Positions 1 to 10,856 of a DNA stretch of 64,000 nucleotides are shown piece after piece. The notes below the pieces were generated by a model that saw only the letters and a list, made by a program, of their open reading frames with translations, did no database searches and was not told where the DNA came from. The stretch covers positions 2,728,001-2,792,000 of the forward strand of contig NZ_BAAAWE010000001.1 in NCBI RefSeq assembly GCF_039534915.1, written 5' to 3'. Within the stretch, counting starts at the first letter, position 1. Every line of letters starts with the position of its first letter. The position numbers and the translations under genes were made by a program. Origin of the DNA: Streptomyces roseofulvus (GTDB lineage Bacteria > Actinomycetota > Actinomycetes > Streptomycetales > Streptomycetaceae).

Positions 1-213
1 GAACGCGTCCCGGGCGTACGCGGTGGTGCGGAACAGGGCCCGCTCCCAGAAGTCGGCGATGCGCGGGAGGTGGACCTCCAGGTCGGTGCCGGCGACCTCG
101 GTGAAGAACGGGCCGATCAGGGGGTCGGCGAAGGCGGCCGCGTAGAAGCGGCGCAGCAGCACGTCGAGGTCGTCGCGGCCGCCGATGTCGGTGAGCTCCC
201 GGGTCTCGCGCAT
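1..213 (-). CDS. Group III truncated haemoglobin (3' part outside window)
   Basis: Reading leftward from an ATG at 211-213, 71 codons stay open to the window edge, so the C-terminal half is missing. The segment DLDVLLRRFYAAAFADPLIG followed by HLPRIADFWERALF has the helix pattern of group III truncated globins: a conserved RFYA helix, a DPLIGPFF turn and an HLPR.ADFW helix. These are small cytoplasmic haem proteins that bind O2 or NO; the exact role is usually unknown. The proximal histidine would lie beyond the edge and cannot be checked. The divergence from the gene at 272-1318 is not an issue because both read leftward. The family is fairly sure, the substrate is not. Confidence 0.8.
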   Translation of the reverse strand, partial: MRETRELTDIGGRDDLDVLLRRFYAAAFADPLIGPFFTEVAGTDLEVHLPRIADFWERALFRTTAYARDAF

Positions 214-271
214 GCGCCCAGTCTGCCGGGCGGAACCCCCCGCCCGGCAGTGCCGAAGGTCCCGCCCGCGC

Positions 272-1318
272 TCAGGGCGCCGCCCGGGTCCAGCGGCTGA
301 GGGTGTCGCTCGCCCGGTCGTGGGTGAGCCAGGTGCCGTCGCCGAGGGGGCGGACGTAGCCGGTGACGGGGCCGGGGTAGTCGAGCTGCCCCAGGTGCTC
401 CAGGGTCTTCGCGTCCAGGAGCGAGTGGCGTACGGGGTCGTCGTCGCCGTACTCGTGGCCGGTGGAGGCGAGGACGGTGTCCGCGTCGACGAAGCCGGCG
501 CACCAGTCCCAGCGGTCCGGGCCGGGACCGGCGGGCTCCGCCTCGGCGAGCAGGGTGCCGTCCAGGTCGTGGAGCTGGAGGTCGGCGCCGTAGTGCTCGA
601 CCGTCAGAAACCGGCCGTTCTCGGGGTGGACGTCGAGCAGGATCCGGTCCAGGCCCTCGTTGAGGTCCCGCACGACGACGCCCTCGCCGTCCCGGCGGGC
701 CCAGTACAGCAGGATCCCGTCCTGACCCATGCCGACGCAGAGCGCCATGTGCACGCCGTCGGGCAGCGACTGGTGGTGGGATCCCGAGGCGTAGCTGTCG
801 GTCAGCGGGACGCGGGCCAGCTCGCGGCCGTCGCGCGCGTCGAGGACGACCCAGAGCTCCTGGTAGTCCGCGTCCGCGGCGACCACGTGCGCCCAGACCA
901 GCCGGCCGTCGTCCGAGACCCGGACGGACCCGTGCTCGCTGCCGGGACACACCTGCTGGTCGTCGCCGCTGTGCTCGTGGCCGAGCTCGGGGCCCCAGCA
1001 GCCGTGCCGGTACTCCCACAGCGTGCCCCCGCCGACGGCCACGGCCCGGACCGACCGCTGCCCCGAGAAGACGACGAAGGAGCCGTCGGGAGCGGCCGAG
1101 TGCACGCCCGCGTCCCAGCCGGGCCAGGGCACGGGGACCACGGCGAGCGGCGAGACCTCCCCGGCGCACAGCGCCGCCACGTCGTGGACCTCCAGGCCGG
1201 CACCCCGTCGCAGAAGAAGTCGCCGGGTCCCGTCGGCGCGGGCCTCGTGGAAGTCGTCGACCACGGCCCTCCCACCCGGCAGCCGTACCGATCCGAGCAA
1301 CTGTGCGGTGATCGTCAT
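272..1318 (-). CDS. Hypothetical beta-propeller-like protein
   Basis: 348 residues from ATG at 1316-1318. No signal peptide, membrane segment or named catalytic motif is visible. Repeating short beta-rich units with conserved aspartates and glycines (for example VRVSDDGRLVWAHV, LLDVHPENGRFLTVEH, SLLDAKTLEHLGQLDYPG) suggest a WD40- or lactonase-like propeller, probably cytoplasmic. I do not recognise a specific family and assign no function. It is transcribed away from the PhoX-like gene at 1485, with about 166 bases of shared promoter region between them. Confidence 0.7.
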   Translation of the reverse strand: MTITAQLLGSVRLPGGRAVVDDFHEARADGTRRLLLRRGAGLEVHDVAALCAGEVSPLAVVPVPWPGWDAGVHSAAPDGSFVVFSGQRSVRAVAVGGGTLWEYRHGCWGPELGHEHSGDDQQVCPGSEHGSVRVSDDGRLVWAHVVAADADYQELWVVLDARDGRELARVPLTDSYASGSHHQSLPDGVHMALCVGMGQDGILLYWARRDGEGVVVRDLNEGLDRILLDVHPENGRFLTVEHYGADLQLHDLDGTLLAEAEPAGPGPDRWDWCAGFVDADTVLASTGHEYGDDDPVRHSLLDAKTLEHLGQLDYPGPVTGYVRPLGDGTWLTHDRASDTLSRWTRAAP

Positions 1319-1484
1319 GGCGTGAACCTAGCGCCCGGCTCCGACACCGACTCCCCCGCCCCGCGCCCGCCCCTTCCCCGTCACCGTTTGTTGATGCACA
1401 GTCAACTCCGCCCTCCTAGATTCCCCTCGCGCGGCCCCGCCGCTGACCGTGCGGCGGGCGGTCTCACACCCCTGGAGAGAAGAC

Positions 1485-2645
1485 GTGGAGCGACGCAGTT
1501 TCCTGCGTGGAGCGGTCATCGGCACGTCGGCGGCCGCCTTCGGCGGCACCCTGATGCGGGGCGCGGCCTACGCGGCCCCCGCCCAGCCCGGCGCCGGCCC
1601 CTACGGCGCGCTCGGCGCGGCGAACGCGAACGGCATCATGCTGCCCGCCGGCTTCACCAGCCGGATCGTCGCCCGCTCGGGACAGACCGTCCCCGGCACC
1701 TCGTACACCTGGCACAACGCCCCCGACGGCGGCGCCTGCTACGCCGACGGCACCGGCTGGATCTACGTCTCCAACTCGGAGATCAACCCGGGCGGCGGCG
1801 CGAGCGCCCTGCGCTTCGACTCGTCCGGCACCGTCACGAGCGCCTACCGCGTCCTGTCGAACACCCGGCAGAACTGCGCCGGCGGCAAGACCCCGTGGAA
1901 CACCTGGCTCTCCTGCGAGGAGGTCAGCCTCGGGTACGTCTACGAGACCGACCCGTACGGCGTGAACGCGGCCGTCCGCCGGGACGCCATGGGCCGCTTC
2001 AAGCACGAGGCCGCCGCCGCCGACCCGGTCCGCAAGGTGATCTACCTGACCGAGGACGAGTCGGACGGCCGCTTCTACCGGTTCATCCCCACCACCTGGG
2101 GCAACCTCTCCTCCGGCACCCTCCAGGTCCTCAAGGCCGGCACGGCCGCCTCCGGCACCTTCACCTGGCAGAACGTCCCCGACCCGGACGGCTCCCCCAC
2201 CGCGACCCGCTACCAGGTCTCCGGCGCCAAGGTCTTCAACGGCGGCGAGGGCTGCCACTACGCCAACGACACCGTCTGGTTCACCACCAAGGGCGACAAC
2301 CGCCTCTGGCAGCTCAACCTCGCGGCCGGCACCTACGAGCTCGCCTACGACGACTCGCTGGTGCCCGGCGGCGCCGCCCCGCTCACCGGCGTGGACAACG
2401 TCACCGGCTCCTCCTCCGGCGACCTGTTCATCGCCGAGGACGGCGGCAACATGGAGATCTGCGTGATCACCCCGGACGACGTCGTGGCGCCGTTCCTGCG
2501 GATCACCGGCCAGTCCTCCTCCGAGATCTGCGGCCCCGCCTTCTCCCCCGACGGCTCCCGGCTGTACTTCTCCAGCCAGCGCGGCACCACCGGCAGCTCC
2601 TCCGGCGGCATCACCTACGAGGTGACCGGCCCGTTCCGGGCGTAA
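1485..2645 (+). CDS. Tat-exported PhoX/DUF839-type phosphatase-like protein
   Basis: 386 residues. The GTG at 1485 is preferred over upstream in-frame starts because GGAGAG at 1474-1479 sits at a proper distance and the protein then begins with a twin-arginine signal (RRSFLRGAVIG, then a hydrophobic stretch and an AYAAP cleavage region). The mature part carries DUF839/PhoX features: PDGGACYADGTGWIYVSN near the start, NCAGGKTPWNTWLSCEE, and YLTEDESDGRFYRF. PhoX-family enzymes are extracytoplasmic metal-dependent phosphatases folded as a beta propeller. This is the short form seen in actinomycetes, so phosphatase activity is inferred, not shown. Its last 31 bases overlap the 3' end of the convergent regulator gene. 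Confidence 0.8.
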   Translation: MERRSFLRGAVIGTSAAAFGGTLMRGAAYAAPAQPGAGPYGALGAANANGIMLPAGFTSRIVARSGQTVPGTSYTWHNAPDGGACYADGTGWIYVSNSEINPGGGASALRFDSSGTVTSAYRVLSNTRQNCAGGKTPWNTWLSCEEVSLGYVYETDPYGVNAAVRRDAMGRFKHEAAAADPVRKVIYLTEDESDGRFYRFIPTTWGNLSSGTLQVLKAGTAASGTFTWQNVPDPDGSPTATRYQVSGAKVFNGGEGCHYANDTVWFTTKGDNRLWQLNLAAGTYELAYDDSLVPGGAAPLTGVDNVTGSSSGDLFIAEDGGNMEICVITPDDVVAPFLRITGQSSSEICGPAFSPDGSRLYFSSQRGTTGSSSGGITYEVTGPFRA

Positions 2646-3643
2646 CAGCGCTCCTCCCCGCGCCGCTGGGCCCCGCCTCCGCACAGGAGCGCGGCGCCCA
2701 GCGGCGTCAGCGTGTGCAGCACCGCGTTCCCGTGCCGCAGGGTCGCTATCAGGCCCGCGTCCCGCAGCACGCCCGCGTGCTGGCTCGCCGAGGCGAGCGA
2801 CACCCCGGCCCGCCGCGCCAGCTCGCTCGTCGTCCCGCCGTCCCCGATGGCCTGGAGGACCTCCGCGCGGGTCTGGCCCACCAGCTTCGCCAGCGAGGAG
2901 GCGCCCGGCGGGCGGACCGCCGGCGCCTCCCCGTGGGTCACCGGGTAGACCAGCACCGGCGGCAGCGCCGGATCCCGCAGCATCACCGGCGTGCCCCGGC
3001 AGAAGTACGAGGGCTGGAGCAGCAGCCCCCGCCCGTCCAGGTGCACGTCCCGGTCGACCGGGTAGGCGGCCTCCAGGACCGGCGCCCGCCAGGTCAGCGT
3101 CGGCGGCAGCGAGTCCAGCAGCTCCTCCGCGCCGCCGTCGAGGACGGCCCGCCCGCGCCGCGCGCGGTCCGCCTCCACCCGGGCCTGGATGTGCGGCCAG
3201 TACGGCTCCACGGCCGCCCGGTGGTAGCTGCGCAGCGCCCCGAGCAGCCGGTCGAAGGGCTCCGGGCCGCCGTCGGCGAGGGCCCGCAGCGAGTGCGGCA
3301 CGGTGCGGCCGCCGGTCCGGTCGGCGGCCAGCAGGGACAGCTCGGAGCGGAGCCGGCCGGGCGTGGTCGCGCGGACCGCCTGGAGCCCGTCGTCGAGGCC
3401 GTGGAGGCCCTCCGCCGGGGTGAGGAAATCGGGGAAATAGCCGCGGCTCGGGACGAGGGCGGCCAGCAGCCGGGTCTCACCGCCGAGCCGCGCCCGCGTT
3501 TCCGCGCGCCATCCGCCGAACACCACAGGGCCGCGCCGGTCCCTTAAACGGTGAAAGCTGAGAATCGTTTCCCACAGGACGTCAGGACGGGCGGCGATCC
3601 GCACCCCCGCCAGATCGCCCGCGGTGAAATGAATACGAAGCAT
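2615..3643 (-). CDS. ArsR-type winged-helix regulator with N-terminal DUF5937-like domain
   Basis: 342 residues from ATG at 3641-3643 (MLRIHFTAGDLAGVRIA); a purine-rich GGGGAC lies just upstream. The N-terminal two thirds (about residues 1-240) resembles the DUF5937 sensor region of actinobacterial ArsR-like proteins. The winged helix follows at about residues 255-335: LGGTRAEVLQAI-like recognition region, TTSELARRAGVSLASASQHA, then LRDAGLIATLRHGNAVLHTLT as the wing. No metal-binding cysteine pair is seen, so metal sensing is not implied. The 3' end overlaps the convergent PhoX-like gene by 31 bases. Target genes are unknown. Confidence 0.8.
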   Translation of the reverse strand: MLRIHFTAGDLAGVRIAARPDVLWETILSFHRLRDRRGPVVFGGWRAETRARLGGETRLLAALVPSRGYFPDFLTPAEGLHGLDDGLQAVRATTPGRLRSELSLLAADRTGGRTVPHSLRALADGGPEPFDRLLGALRSYHRAAVEPYWPHIQARVEADRARRGRAVLDGGAEELLDSLPPTLTWRAPVLEAAYPVDRDVHLDGRGLLLQPSYFCRGTPVMLRDPALPPVLVYPVTHGEAPAVRPPGASSLAKLVGQTRAEVLQAIGDGGTTSELARRAGVSLASASQHAGVLRDAGLIATLRHGNAVLHTLTPLGAALLCGGGAQRRGEERCYARNGPVTS

Positions 3644-3888
3644 GAAGTCCCCACCTGTGCACTCGCAACCACCCCGCGGTCGAGTATGCACGCCATCACT
3701 GCACGTTACCAGGGTGTTTCAGCCACAGTTGAAAAGCATCGCGGCGAACAGCGCCCACCGGAAATGCTGTGCGGGTCGGGCAGGAAACCTTCAGGACCGA
3801 GGTGACGTGGTGAAGACCGTGGGGGGCTTCGCCCGTCCGGCGGCGGTCGGCGAGGGTTGCGGCTCACCTGCCCGACACGAAAAAGGGT

Positions 3889-3918
3889 GTGGCCCCCGGG
3901 TGGGGATCCGGGGGCCAC
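3889..3918. terminator. Perfect 11-bp stem hairpin
   Basis: GTGGCCCCCGG (3889-3899) pairs with CCGGGGGCCAC (3908-3918) across an 8-base loop; AAAAAG precedes it. It could end transcription in either direction, but the nearest convergent stop is ppdK at 4136. Confidence 0.6.
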
Positions 3919-4000
3919 AGCCGAAACATCCGCAAACACAGACGTTCAATTTCCAATAATTCAATGCGGACGTAATTGCGCATGAATCTGACGTGAAAAC

Positions 4001-4039
4001 GACGGGACGGACACCTCCGCACAAGGTGTCCGTCCCGTC
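4001..4039 (-). terminator. ppdK terminator, 16-bp perfect stem
   Basis: GACGGGACGGACACCT (4001-4016) pairs perfectly with 4024-4039 around a 7-base loop. On the minus strand the stem is followed by GTTTTC, a short U-tract, about 100 bases after the ppdK stop codon. Confidence 0.8.
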
Positions 4040-4135
4040 TCTTTCGGATCCGGGGCCGCCGTCCGCCGGTGAGGGTTCGGAAGGGATGGCCGACGACGGC
4101 CCCGGGGGCTTCGCGGGGCCCGCGGGCCCCTCGGG

Positions 4136-6847
<2,712 letters not shown>

Positions 6848-7066
6848 GGGTCTCGACTCCTCGACGACTCGGTTGGCTGCCCTGACGGCGAGGAACATAC
6901 CCAGATCGAAGGCTTCTGGGGAGGTACGCCTACCGGTCACACGGTCTTAACCACCCGTCCGCCACCACTTCGAAAGTTACCGACGCGAAGCTTCCGCATT
7001 CACGCCCCGAAGCCCGCTTGACCCAATCCGGGGACAACGCGCTCACATGAGCGCCTTCTCTGCGCA

Positions 7067-7091
7067 TTTGCGTTCACTTCTTGAACGCAAA
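7067..7091. promoter_or_regulatory. Inverted repeat TTTGCGTTCA / TGAACGCAAA
   Basis: Arms TTTGCGTTCA (7067-7076) and TGAACGCAAA (7082-7091) are perfectly complementary with a 5-base spacer. It is less GC-rich than the surroundings and shares base 7091 with the next hairpin. It may be an operator about 220 bases upstream of ppdK or part of a compound terminator for dusB. Confidence 0.4.
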
Positions 7092-7117
7092 AGGGGTGGC
7101 ACCCAGTGCCACCCCTT
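7091..7117 (-). terminator. dusB distal terminator hairpin
   Basis: AAGGGGTGGCAC (7091-7102) pairs with GTGCCACCCCTT (7106-7117) around a 3-base loop. TTTGCG follows on the minus strand. Confidence 0.65.
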
Positions 7118-7155
7118 CAGGGAGTGCATCGACCTGTAACCTGCTCATCTGAGCA

Positions 7156-7174
7156 CCACCCCCCTCAGGGGTGG
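7156..7174 (-). terminator. dusB proximal terminator hairpin
   Basis: CCACCCC (7156-7162) pairs with GGGGTGG (7168-7174), about 30 bases after the dusB stop codon. Weaker than the distal hairpin. Confidence 0.45.
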
Positions 7175-7205
7175 CGAGGATCACTCCCCCGGAAGGCCGA
7201 AAATC

Positions 7206-8342
7206 TCAGCCCCCGGACGTGTCCAGCTCGGCGTCCTCGCTCACTCCGGAGCAGTCGTACGGGTCCTTCAGCCAGCCGTCGGGCAGGACAACACGGTTGT
7301 TTCCGGACGTACGGCCCCGGGGGCCGTCCGCACCCACCGGCCACGGCTGGTCCAGGTCCAGCTCGCTCAACTGAGCGCGCAGCTCGTCCAGGGACGAGGT
7401 GACGGCGAGGCGCTTGCGCATCTCCGAACCGACCGAGAAGCCCTTCAGGTACCAGGCCACGTGCTTCCGGAAGTCGATGACACCGCGCGACTCGTCGCCG
7501 ATCCACTCGCCGAGCAGCGCCGCGTGCCGCACCATCACCTCCGCGACCTCCCGCAGCCCCGGCGTCCGGTACCCCCCGGTGCCCTCCAGGCCCGCCACCA
7601 GGTCCGCGAAGAGCCACGGCCGACCCAGGCAGCCACGGCCCACGACCACGCCGTCGCAGCCGGTCTCGCGCATCATCCGCACCGCGTCGTCCGCCGACCA
7701 GATGTCGCCGTTGCCCAGCACCGGGATCTCCGGCACGTGCTCCTTGAGCCGCGCGATCGCGTCCCAGTCGGCCGTGCCGCCGTAGTGCTGCGCCGCCGTC
7801 CGCCCGTGCAGGGCGATCGCCGTCACCCCCTCCTCGACCGCGATCCGGCCCGCGTCCAGGTAGGTGATGTGGTCGTCGTCGATGCCCTTGCGCATCTTCA
7901 TGGTGACCGGCAGGTCGCCCGCGTTGGTGACGGCCTCGTGCAGGATCGCCCGCAGCAGCGGCCGCTTGTACGGCAGCGCGGAGCCGCCGCCCTTGCGGGT
8001 CACCTTGGGCACCGGGCAGCCGAAGTTCAGGTCGATGTGGTCGGCGAGGTCCTCGTCGACGATCATCCGCACCGCCTTGCCGACGGTGACCGGGTCCACC
8101 CCGTACAGCTGGATCGAGCGCGGCTGCTCCGTCGCGTCGAACCGGATGAGCTGCATGGTCTTCTCGTTGCGCTCCACCAGCGCCCGGGTCGTGATCATCT
8201 CGCTCACGAACAGCCCCTTGCCGCCGGAGAACTCGCGGCAGAGGGTCCGGAAGGGGGCGTTGGTGATGCCGGCCATGGGCGCGAGCACCACCGGGGGCTG
8301 CACGACGTGCGGGCCGATGGAGAGGGGGGAGAACGCGGTCAT
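7206..8342 (-). CDS. dusB: tRNA-dihydrouridine synthase
   Basis: 378 residues. An FMN enzyme that reduces uridine to dihydrouridine in the D-loop of tRNAs using NAD(P)H. Visible hallmarks are the FMN-binding start VVLAPMAGITNAPFR (about residues 18-32), the catalytic NFGCPVPKVTRKGGGSAL with Cys109, ALHGRTAAQHYGG, PVLGNGDIWS, and GVVVGRGCLGRPWLF. The C-terminal tail is longer than in E. coli enzymes, as usual in actinomycetes. The start at 8340-8342 has GACAAT six bases upstream and no Shine-Dalgarno sequence, suggesting a leaderless mRNA. Which Dus subfamily it belongs to cannot be settled by eye. Confidence 0.93.
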   Translation of the reverse strand: MTAFSPLSIGPHVVQPPVVLAPMAGITNAPFRTLCREFSGGKGLFVSEMITTRALVERNEKTMQLIRFDATEQPRSIQLYGVDPVTVGKAVRMIVDEDLADHIDLNFGCPVPKVTRKGGGSALPYKRPLLRAILHEAVTNAGDLPVTMKMRKGIDDDHITYLDAGRIAVEEGVTAIALHGRTAAQHYGGTADWDAIARLKEHVPEIPVLGNGDIWSADDAVRMMRETGCDGVVVGRGCLGRPWLFADLVAGLEGTGGYRTPGLREVAEVMVRHAALLGEWIGDESRGVIDFRKHVAWYLKGFSVGSEMRKRLAVTSSLDELRAQLSELDLDQPWPVGADGPRGRTSGNNRVVLPDGWLKDPYDCSGVSEDAELDTSGG

Positions 8343-8348
8343 GGCCCC

Positions 8349-8354
8349 ATTGTC
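8349..8354 (-). promoter_or_regulatory. Putative -10 box of leaderless dusB
   Basis: GACAAT on the minus strand ends six bases before the ATG, so transcription would begin at or next to the start codon. No ribosome-binding site is present. Confidence 0.4.
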
Positions 8355-8374
8355 CCGTACCCGGACGGGTGAAC

Positions 8375-9247
8375 TCAGGCGGCGGCCCGGGACCGCCCCT
8401 CCCGCGCCACCAGCTCCAGGAGCCGGGCGCAGCCGGCCCGGGTCTCCTCGTCCAGCGGCACGTACGTGACGAGGACGGGTCCGGGGCCGGGCTGGAGCCA
8501 GAGGTTGGTGTGCTCGAAGCTCAGCGGCCCGACGAGCGGGTTCCTGATGACCTTGGCCATGTTCTCGGAGGAGACGACGTCGTGCCGGGCCCAGACCTCG
8601 CGGAACTCGGGCGAGGCCGCTTCGAGCCGCTGGACCAGTCGCTTCCAGGCGGGTTCGGCGAGGCACCCGGCCATCCGGGCGCGCAGCTTGCCCGCGAGGC
8701 GGGAGACCAGGTCCGGGTCGGTGACGGCGGCCCGGAACTCCGGGTCGGTGCAGGCCAGCCAGAGCGTGTTGCGGTCCTCGGGCGGCAGCGCGTCGAGGTC
8801 GCGGAAGAGCCGCCCGAAGACGCGGTTGTGGGCGAGGATGTCGAAGCGGCTGTTCTGGACCGCGGCGGGCACGGGCTCCAGCTGGTCGAGCATGGCCCGT
8901 ACGGCGGGCGTGACGGCCGGGCTGGGCAGGCCGGGCCGCGGGTCGGGCTGTCCGGCGAGGGCGAAGAGGTGGGCGCGCTCGGTCGGGTCGAGCAGGAGGG
9001 CGCCGGCGAGGGCGTCGAGGACCTGCGGGGAGACCTGGATGTCCCGGGCCTGCTCGATCCAGGTGTACCAGGTGACGCCGACGGCGGAGAGCTGGGCGAC
9101 CTCCTCGCGGCGCAGGCCGGGGGTGCGGCGCCGGCGGCCGCGGACCAGGCCGACCTCCTCGGGGGTGATGCGCTCGCGGCGGCTGCGCAGGAAGGCGGCG
9201 AGTTCCCGCCGCCGGACCTCGGGCCCGGTCGTCACGACGATGCTCAT
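8375..9247 (-). CDS. MmyB-type helix-turn-helix regulator
   Basis: 290 residues from ATG at 9245-9247. An N-terminal XRE-like domain (about residues 28-90) contains RRTPGLRREEVAQLSAVGVTWYTWIEQARDIQVSPQVLDAL, given here as adjacent blocks RRTPGLRREEVAQLS and VGVTWYTWIEQ, the hallmark of this family. The C-terminal PAS-like ligand domain (about 100-285) includes ILAHNRVFGRLFRDL and LTLWLA-like segments. MmyB-like proteins bind fatty-acid-like ligands and often control an adjacent exporter. It is divergent from the MFS gene at 9349; the gap contains two perfect CTGGTACCAG palindromes, a likely shared operator. The C-terminal sequence SFEHTNLWLQPGPGPVLVTY is typical of the family. Confidence 0.88.
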   Translation of the reverse strand: MSIVVTTGPEVRRRELAAFLRSRRERITPEEVGLVRGRRRRTPGLRREEVAQLSAVGVTWYTWIEQARDIQVSPQVLDALAGALLLDPTERAHLFALAGQPDPRPGLPSPAVTPAVRAMLDQLEPVPAAVQNSRFDILAHNRVFGRLFRDLDALPPEDRNTLWLACTDPEFRAAVTDPDLVSRLAGKLRARMAGCLAEPAWKRLVQRLEAASPEFREVWARHDVVSSENMAKVIRNPLVGPLSFEHTNLWLQPGPGPVLVTYVPLDEETRAGCARLLELVAREGRSRAAA

Positions 9248-9274
9248 GGTCCCAGCGTGCCCGTCGGCGGACCC

Positions 9275-9321
9275 CGGTGCCAGGCAGTTCTGGTACCAGG
9301 ATGAGGAGACTCTGGTACCAG
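9275..9321. promoter_or_regulatory. Twin CTGGTACCAG operators between MmyB regulator and MFS gene
   Basis: Perfect 10-bp palindromes CTGGTACCAG occur at 9290-9299 and 9312-9321, spaced 22 bp (about two helical turns), and a degenerate copy CCGGTGCCAG lies at 9275-9284. All are in the 101-base gap between the divergent starts at 9247 and 9349. The position and symmetry suggest binding by the adjacent regulator; this is inference. Confidence 0.6.
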
Positions 9322-9348
9322 GCAGACGGGGCGCGGAGAGTCGGGAGG

Positions 9349-10785
9349 GTGACCACGACAACCCGGCCCTCCCGCGGCCGTCCCCCGTCCCCTACCGCCC
9401 CGCCGCCGGCCCTCGGCTCGCTGGGCCTGTTCACCGTCCTCCTCGGGGCCGCGCTGCCCCTGGTCGACTTCTTCATCGTCAACGTCGCCCTGCCGTCCAT
9501 CGGGCGTGACCTCGGGGCGGGCGAGGCGCTGCTCGAACTGTTCGTGGCCGGATACGGCCTGGCGTACGCGGTGCTGCTGGTGCTCGGCGGCCGGCTCGGC
9601 GACCTCTTCGGGCGGCGACGGCTCTTCCTGGCGGGCCTGGTCGCCTTCGGCGTGACGTCGCTGCTCTGCGGGCTCGCGCCGAGCGCCTGGGCCCTGGTCG
9701 CGGCGCGGGTGGCACAGGGTGCCGCGGCGGCGCTGCTGCTGCCGCAGGTCCTCGCGACCCTTCATTCCTCGACGACAGGCGCCCGGCGGGCGCGGGCGAT
9801 GAGCCTGTACGGGGCGACCACCGGGCTCGCCTTCGTCTCCGGTCAGATCCTGGGCGGCCTGCTGGTGGCGGCGGACGTGGCGGGGCTCGGCTGGCGGGCG
9901 GTCTTCCTGGTGAACGTGCCGGCGGTGCTGCTCGTCCTGCCGCTGGCGCTCCGCACCGTCCCGGAGACCCGGGCGGCGGCTCCGGCGCCGCTGGACGTGC
10001 GGGGCACGGTCCTGCTGGCCCTGGCCCTGGTGTCGCTCCTCGCCCCGCTGACGGAGGGCAGGGCCGCGGGGTGGCCGCTGTGGACGTGGGCCGCGCTCGC
10101 CGCGTTCCCGCTCCTCGCGGCGGCGTTCTGGCGCACGGAGCGGCGCGCGGAGCTGGGGGGCGACGCGCCGCTGGTCCCGCCGTCCCTCCTCCGCCTGACC
10201 CCGCTCCGCCGGGGGCTCGTTCTCGTCCTGCCCCTCTCGGGCGGCTTCGGCGGCTTCATCCTGGTGGTCGCGGTGGCGCTCCAGCAGGGCCTGTCGCTGG
10301 GCCCGATCGCGTCGGGGGCGGCCCTGGCGCCGATGGCCCTGGCCTTCTTCGCCGCCTCCCTGGCGGGTCCGCGGCTGGTGGCGCGCTGGGGCACCCGGGT
10401 GATCCCGGCGGGCGCGGTGCTCCAGGCGGCCGGCCTGGGCATGATGGCGTGGACGGCCTGGTCCTCCTGGCCCGACCTCACCCCGTGGGCGCTGGCCCCG
10501 GGCATGGCGGTGGCGGGTCTCGGCCAGGGGCTCCAGCTGCCGGTGCTCTTCCGGGTGGTGCTCGCCGAGGTCCCGGCGGACCGGGCGGGCGTGGGCAGCG
10601 GGGTGATGGTGACGACGCAGCAGTCGGCGCTGGCGCTGGGGGTGGCGACGCTGGGCTCGCTCTTCCTGTCGCTGGCGGCGTCGGGCCCGATGGGGACCGC
10701 GCTGGCGACGACGCTGCTGGTGCAGCTGGCGCTGGCGCTGCTGACGGGTCTGTACGCCCTCCGGCTGCCGCGGGCGGCGGGCTGA
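9349..10785 (+). CDS. MFS exporter, DHA2-like (14 transmembrane helices)
   Basis: 478 residues from GTG at 9349, with GGAGAG at 9335-9340. An inner-membrane proton-driven efflux pump by family. Helix 1 begins at about residue 27 with LGLFTVLLGAALPLVDFFIVNVALPS-type sequence (DFFIVNVALPSIGRDL is the drug-exporter motif near helix 1), followed by the loop 2-3 motif GGRLGDLFGRRR and the LLPQVLATLH region of helix 4. Its length and the two extra central helices fit DHA2. Divergence from an MmyB-type regulator suggests ligand-induced export. The substrate is unknown. Confidence 0.9.
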   Translation: MTTTTRPSRGRPPSPTAPPPALGSLGLFTVLLGAALPLVDFFIVNVALPSIGRDLGAGEALLELFVAGYGLAYAVLLVLGGRLGDLFGRRRLFLAGLVAFGVTSLLCGLAPSAWALVAARVAQGAAAALLLPQVLATLHSSTTGARRARAMSLYGATTGLAFVSGQILGGLLVAADVAGLGWRAVFLVNVPAVLLVLPLALRTVPETRAAAPAPLDVRGTVLLALALVSLLAPLTEGRAAGWPLWTWAALAAFPLLAAAFWRTERRAELGGDAPLVPPSLLRLTPLRRGLVLVLPLSGGFGGFILVVAVALQQGLSLGPIASGAALAPMALAFFAASLAGPRLVARWGTRVIPAGAVLQAAGLGMMAWTAWSSWPDLTPWALAPGMAVAGLGQGLQLPVLFRVVLAEVPADRAGVGSGVMVTTQQSALALGVATLGSLFLSLAASGPMGTALATTLLVQLALALLTGLYALRLPRAAG

Positions 10786-10810
10786 GCGGGCCGGACGGCT
10801 CGGAGACGGC

Positions 10811-10847
10811 GAAGGGCCCGGGCCGCGGGGTGCGGTCCGGGCCCTTC
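10811..10847. terminator. Bidirectional terminator between MFS gene and DUF6243 gene
   Basis: GAAGGGCCCGG (10811-10821) pairs with CCGGGCCCTTC (10837-10847); inner bases CCGC and GCGG extend the stem, leaving a 5-base loop. It sits in the 71-base gap between two convergent genes. Confidence 0.8.
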
Positions 10848-10856
10848 GGTGTCGGG

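Larger units (their letters stand above)
3644..4135. other. Intergenic region between regulator gene and ppdK
   Basis: About 490 bases without a convincing gene. It holds the regulator's upstream region (3644-3750) and two strong hairpins annotated separately. Around 3925-3990 the sequence is much less GC-rich than its surroundings, but no start codon with a ribosome-binding site opens a credible frame. Confidence 0.6.
6848..7205. other. Intergenic region upstream of ppdK
   Basis: About 360 bases. It contains the ppdK promoter region (nearest the 6847 start), an inverted repeat at 7067-7091, and two hairpins that probably end dusB transcription. I see no gene in it. Confidence 0.6.

Noticed and set aside
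185..3547. Long rightward open frame of over 1100 codons
   Set aside because: It runs antisense to well-supported genes and shows no recognisable domain; such shadow frames are normal at this GC content.
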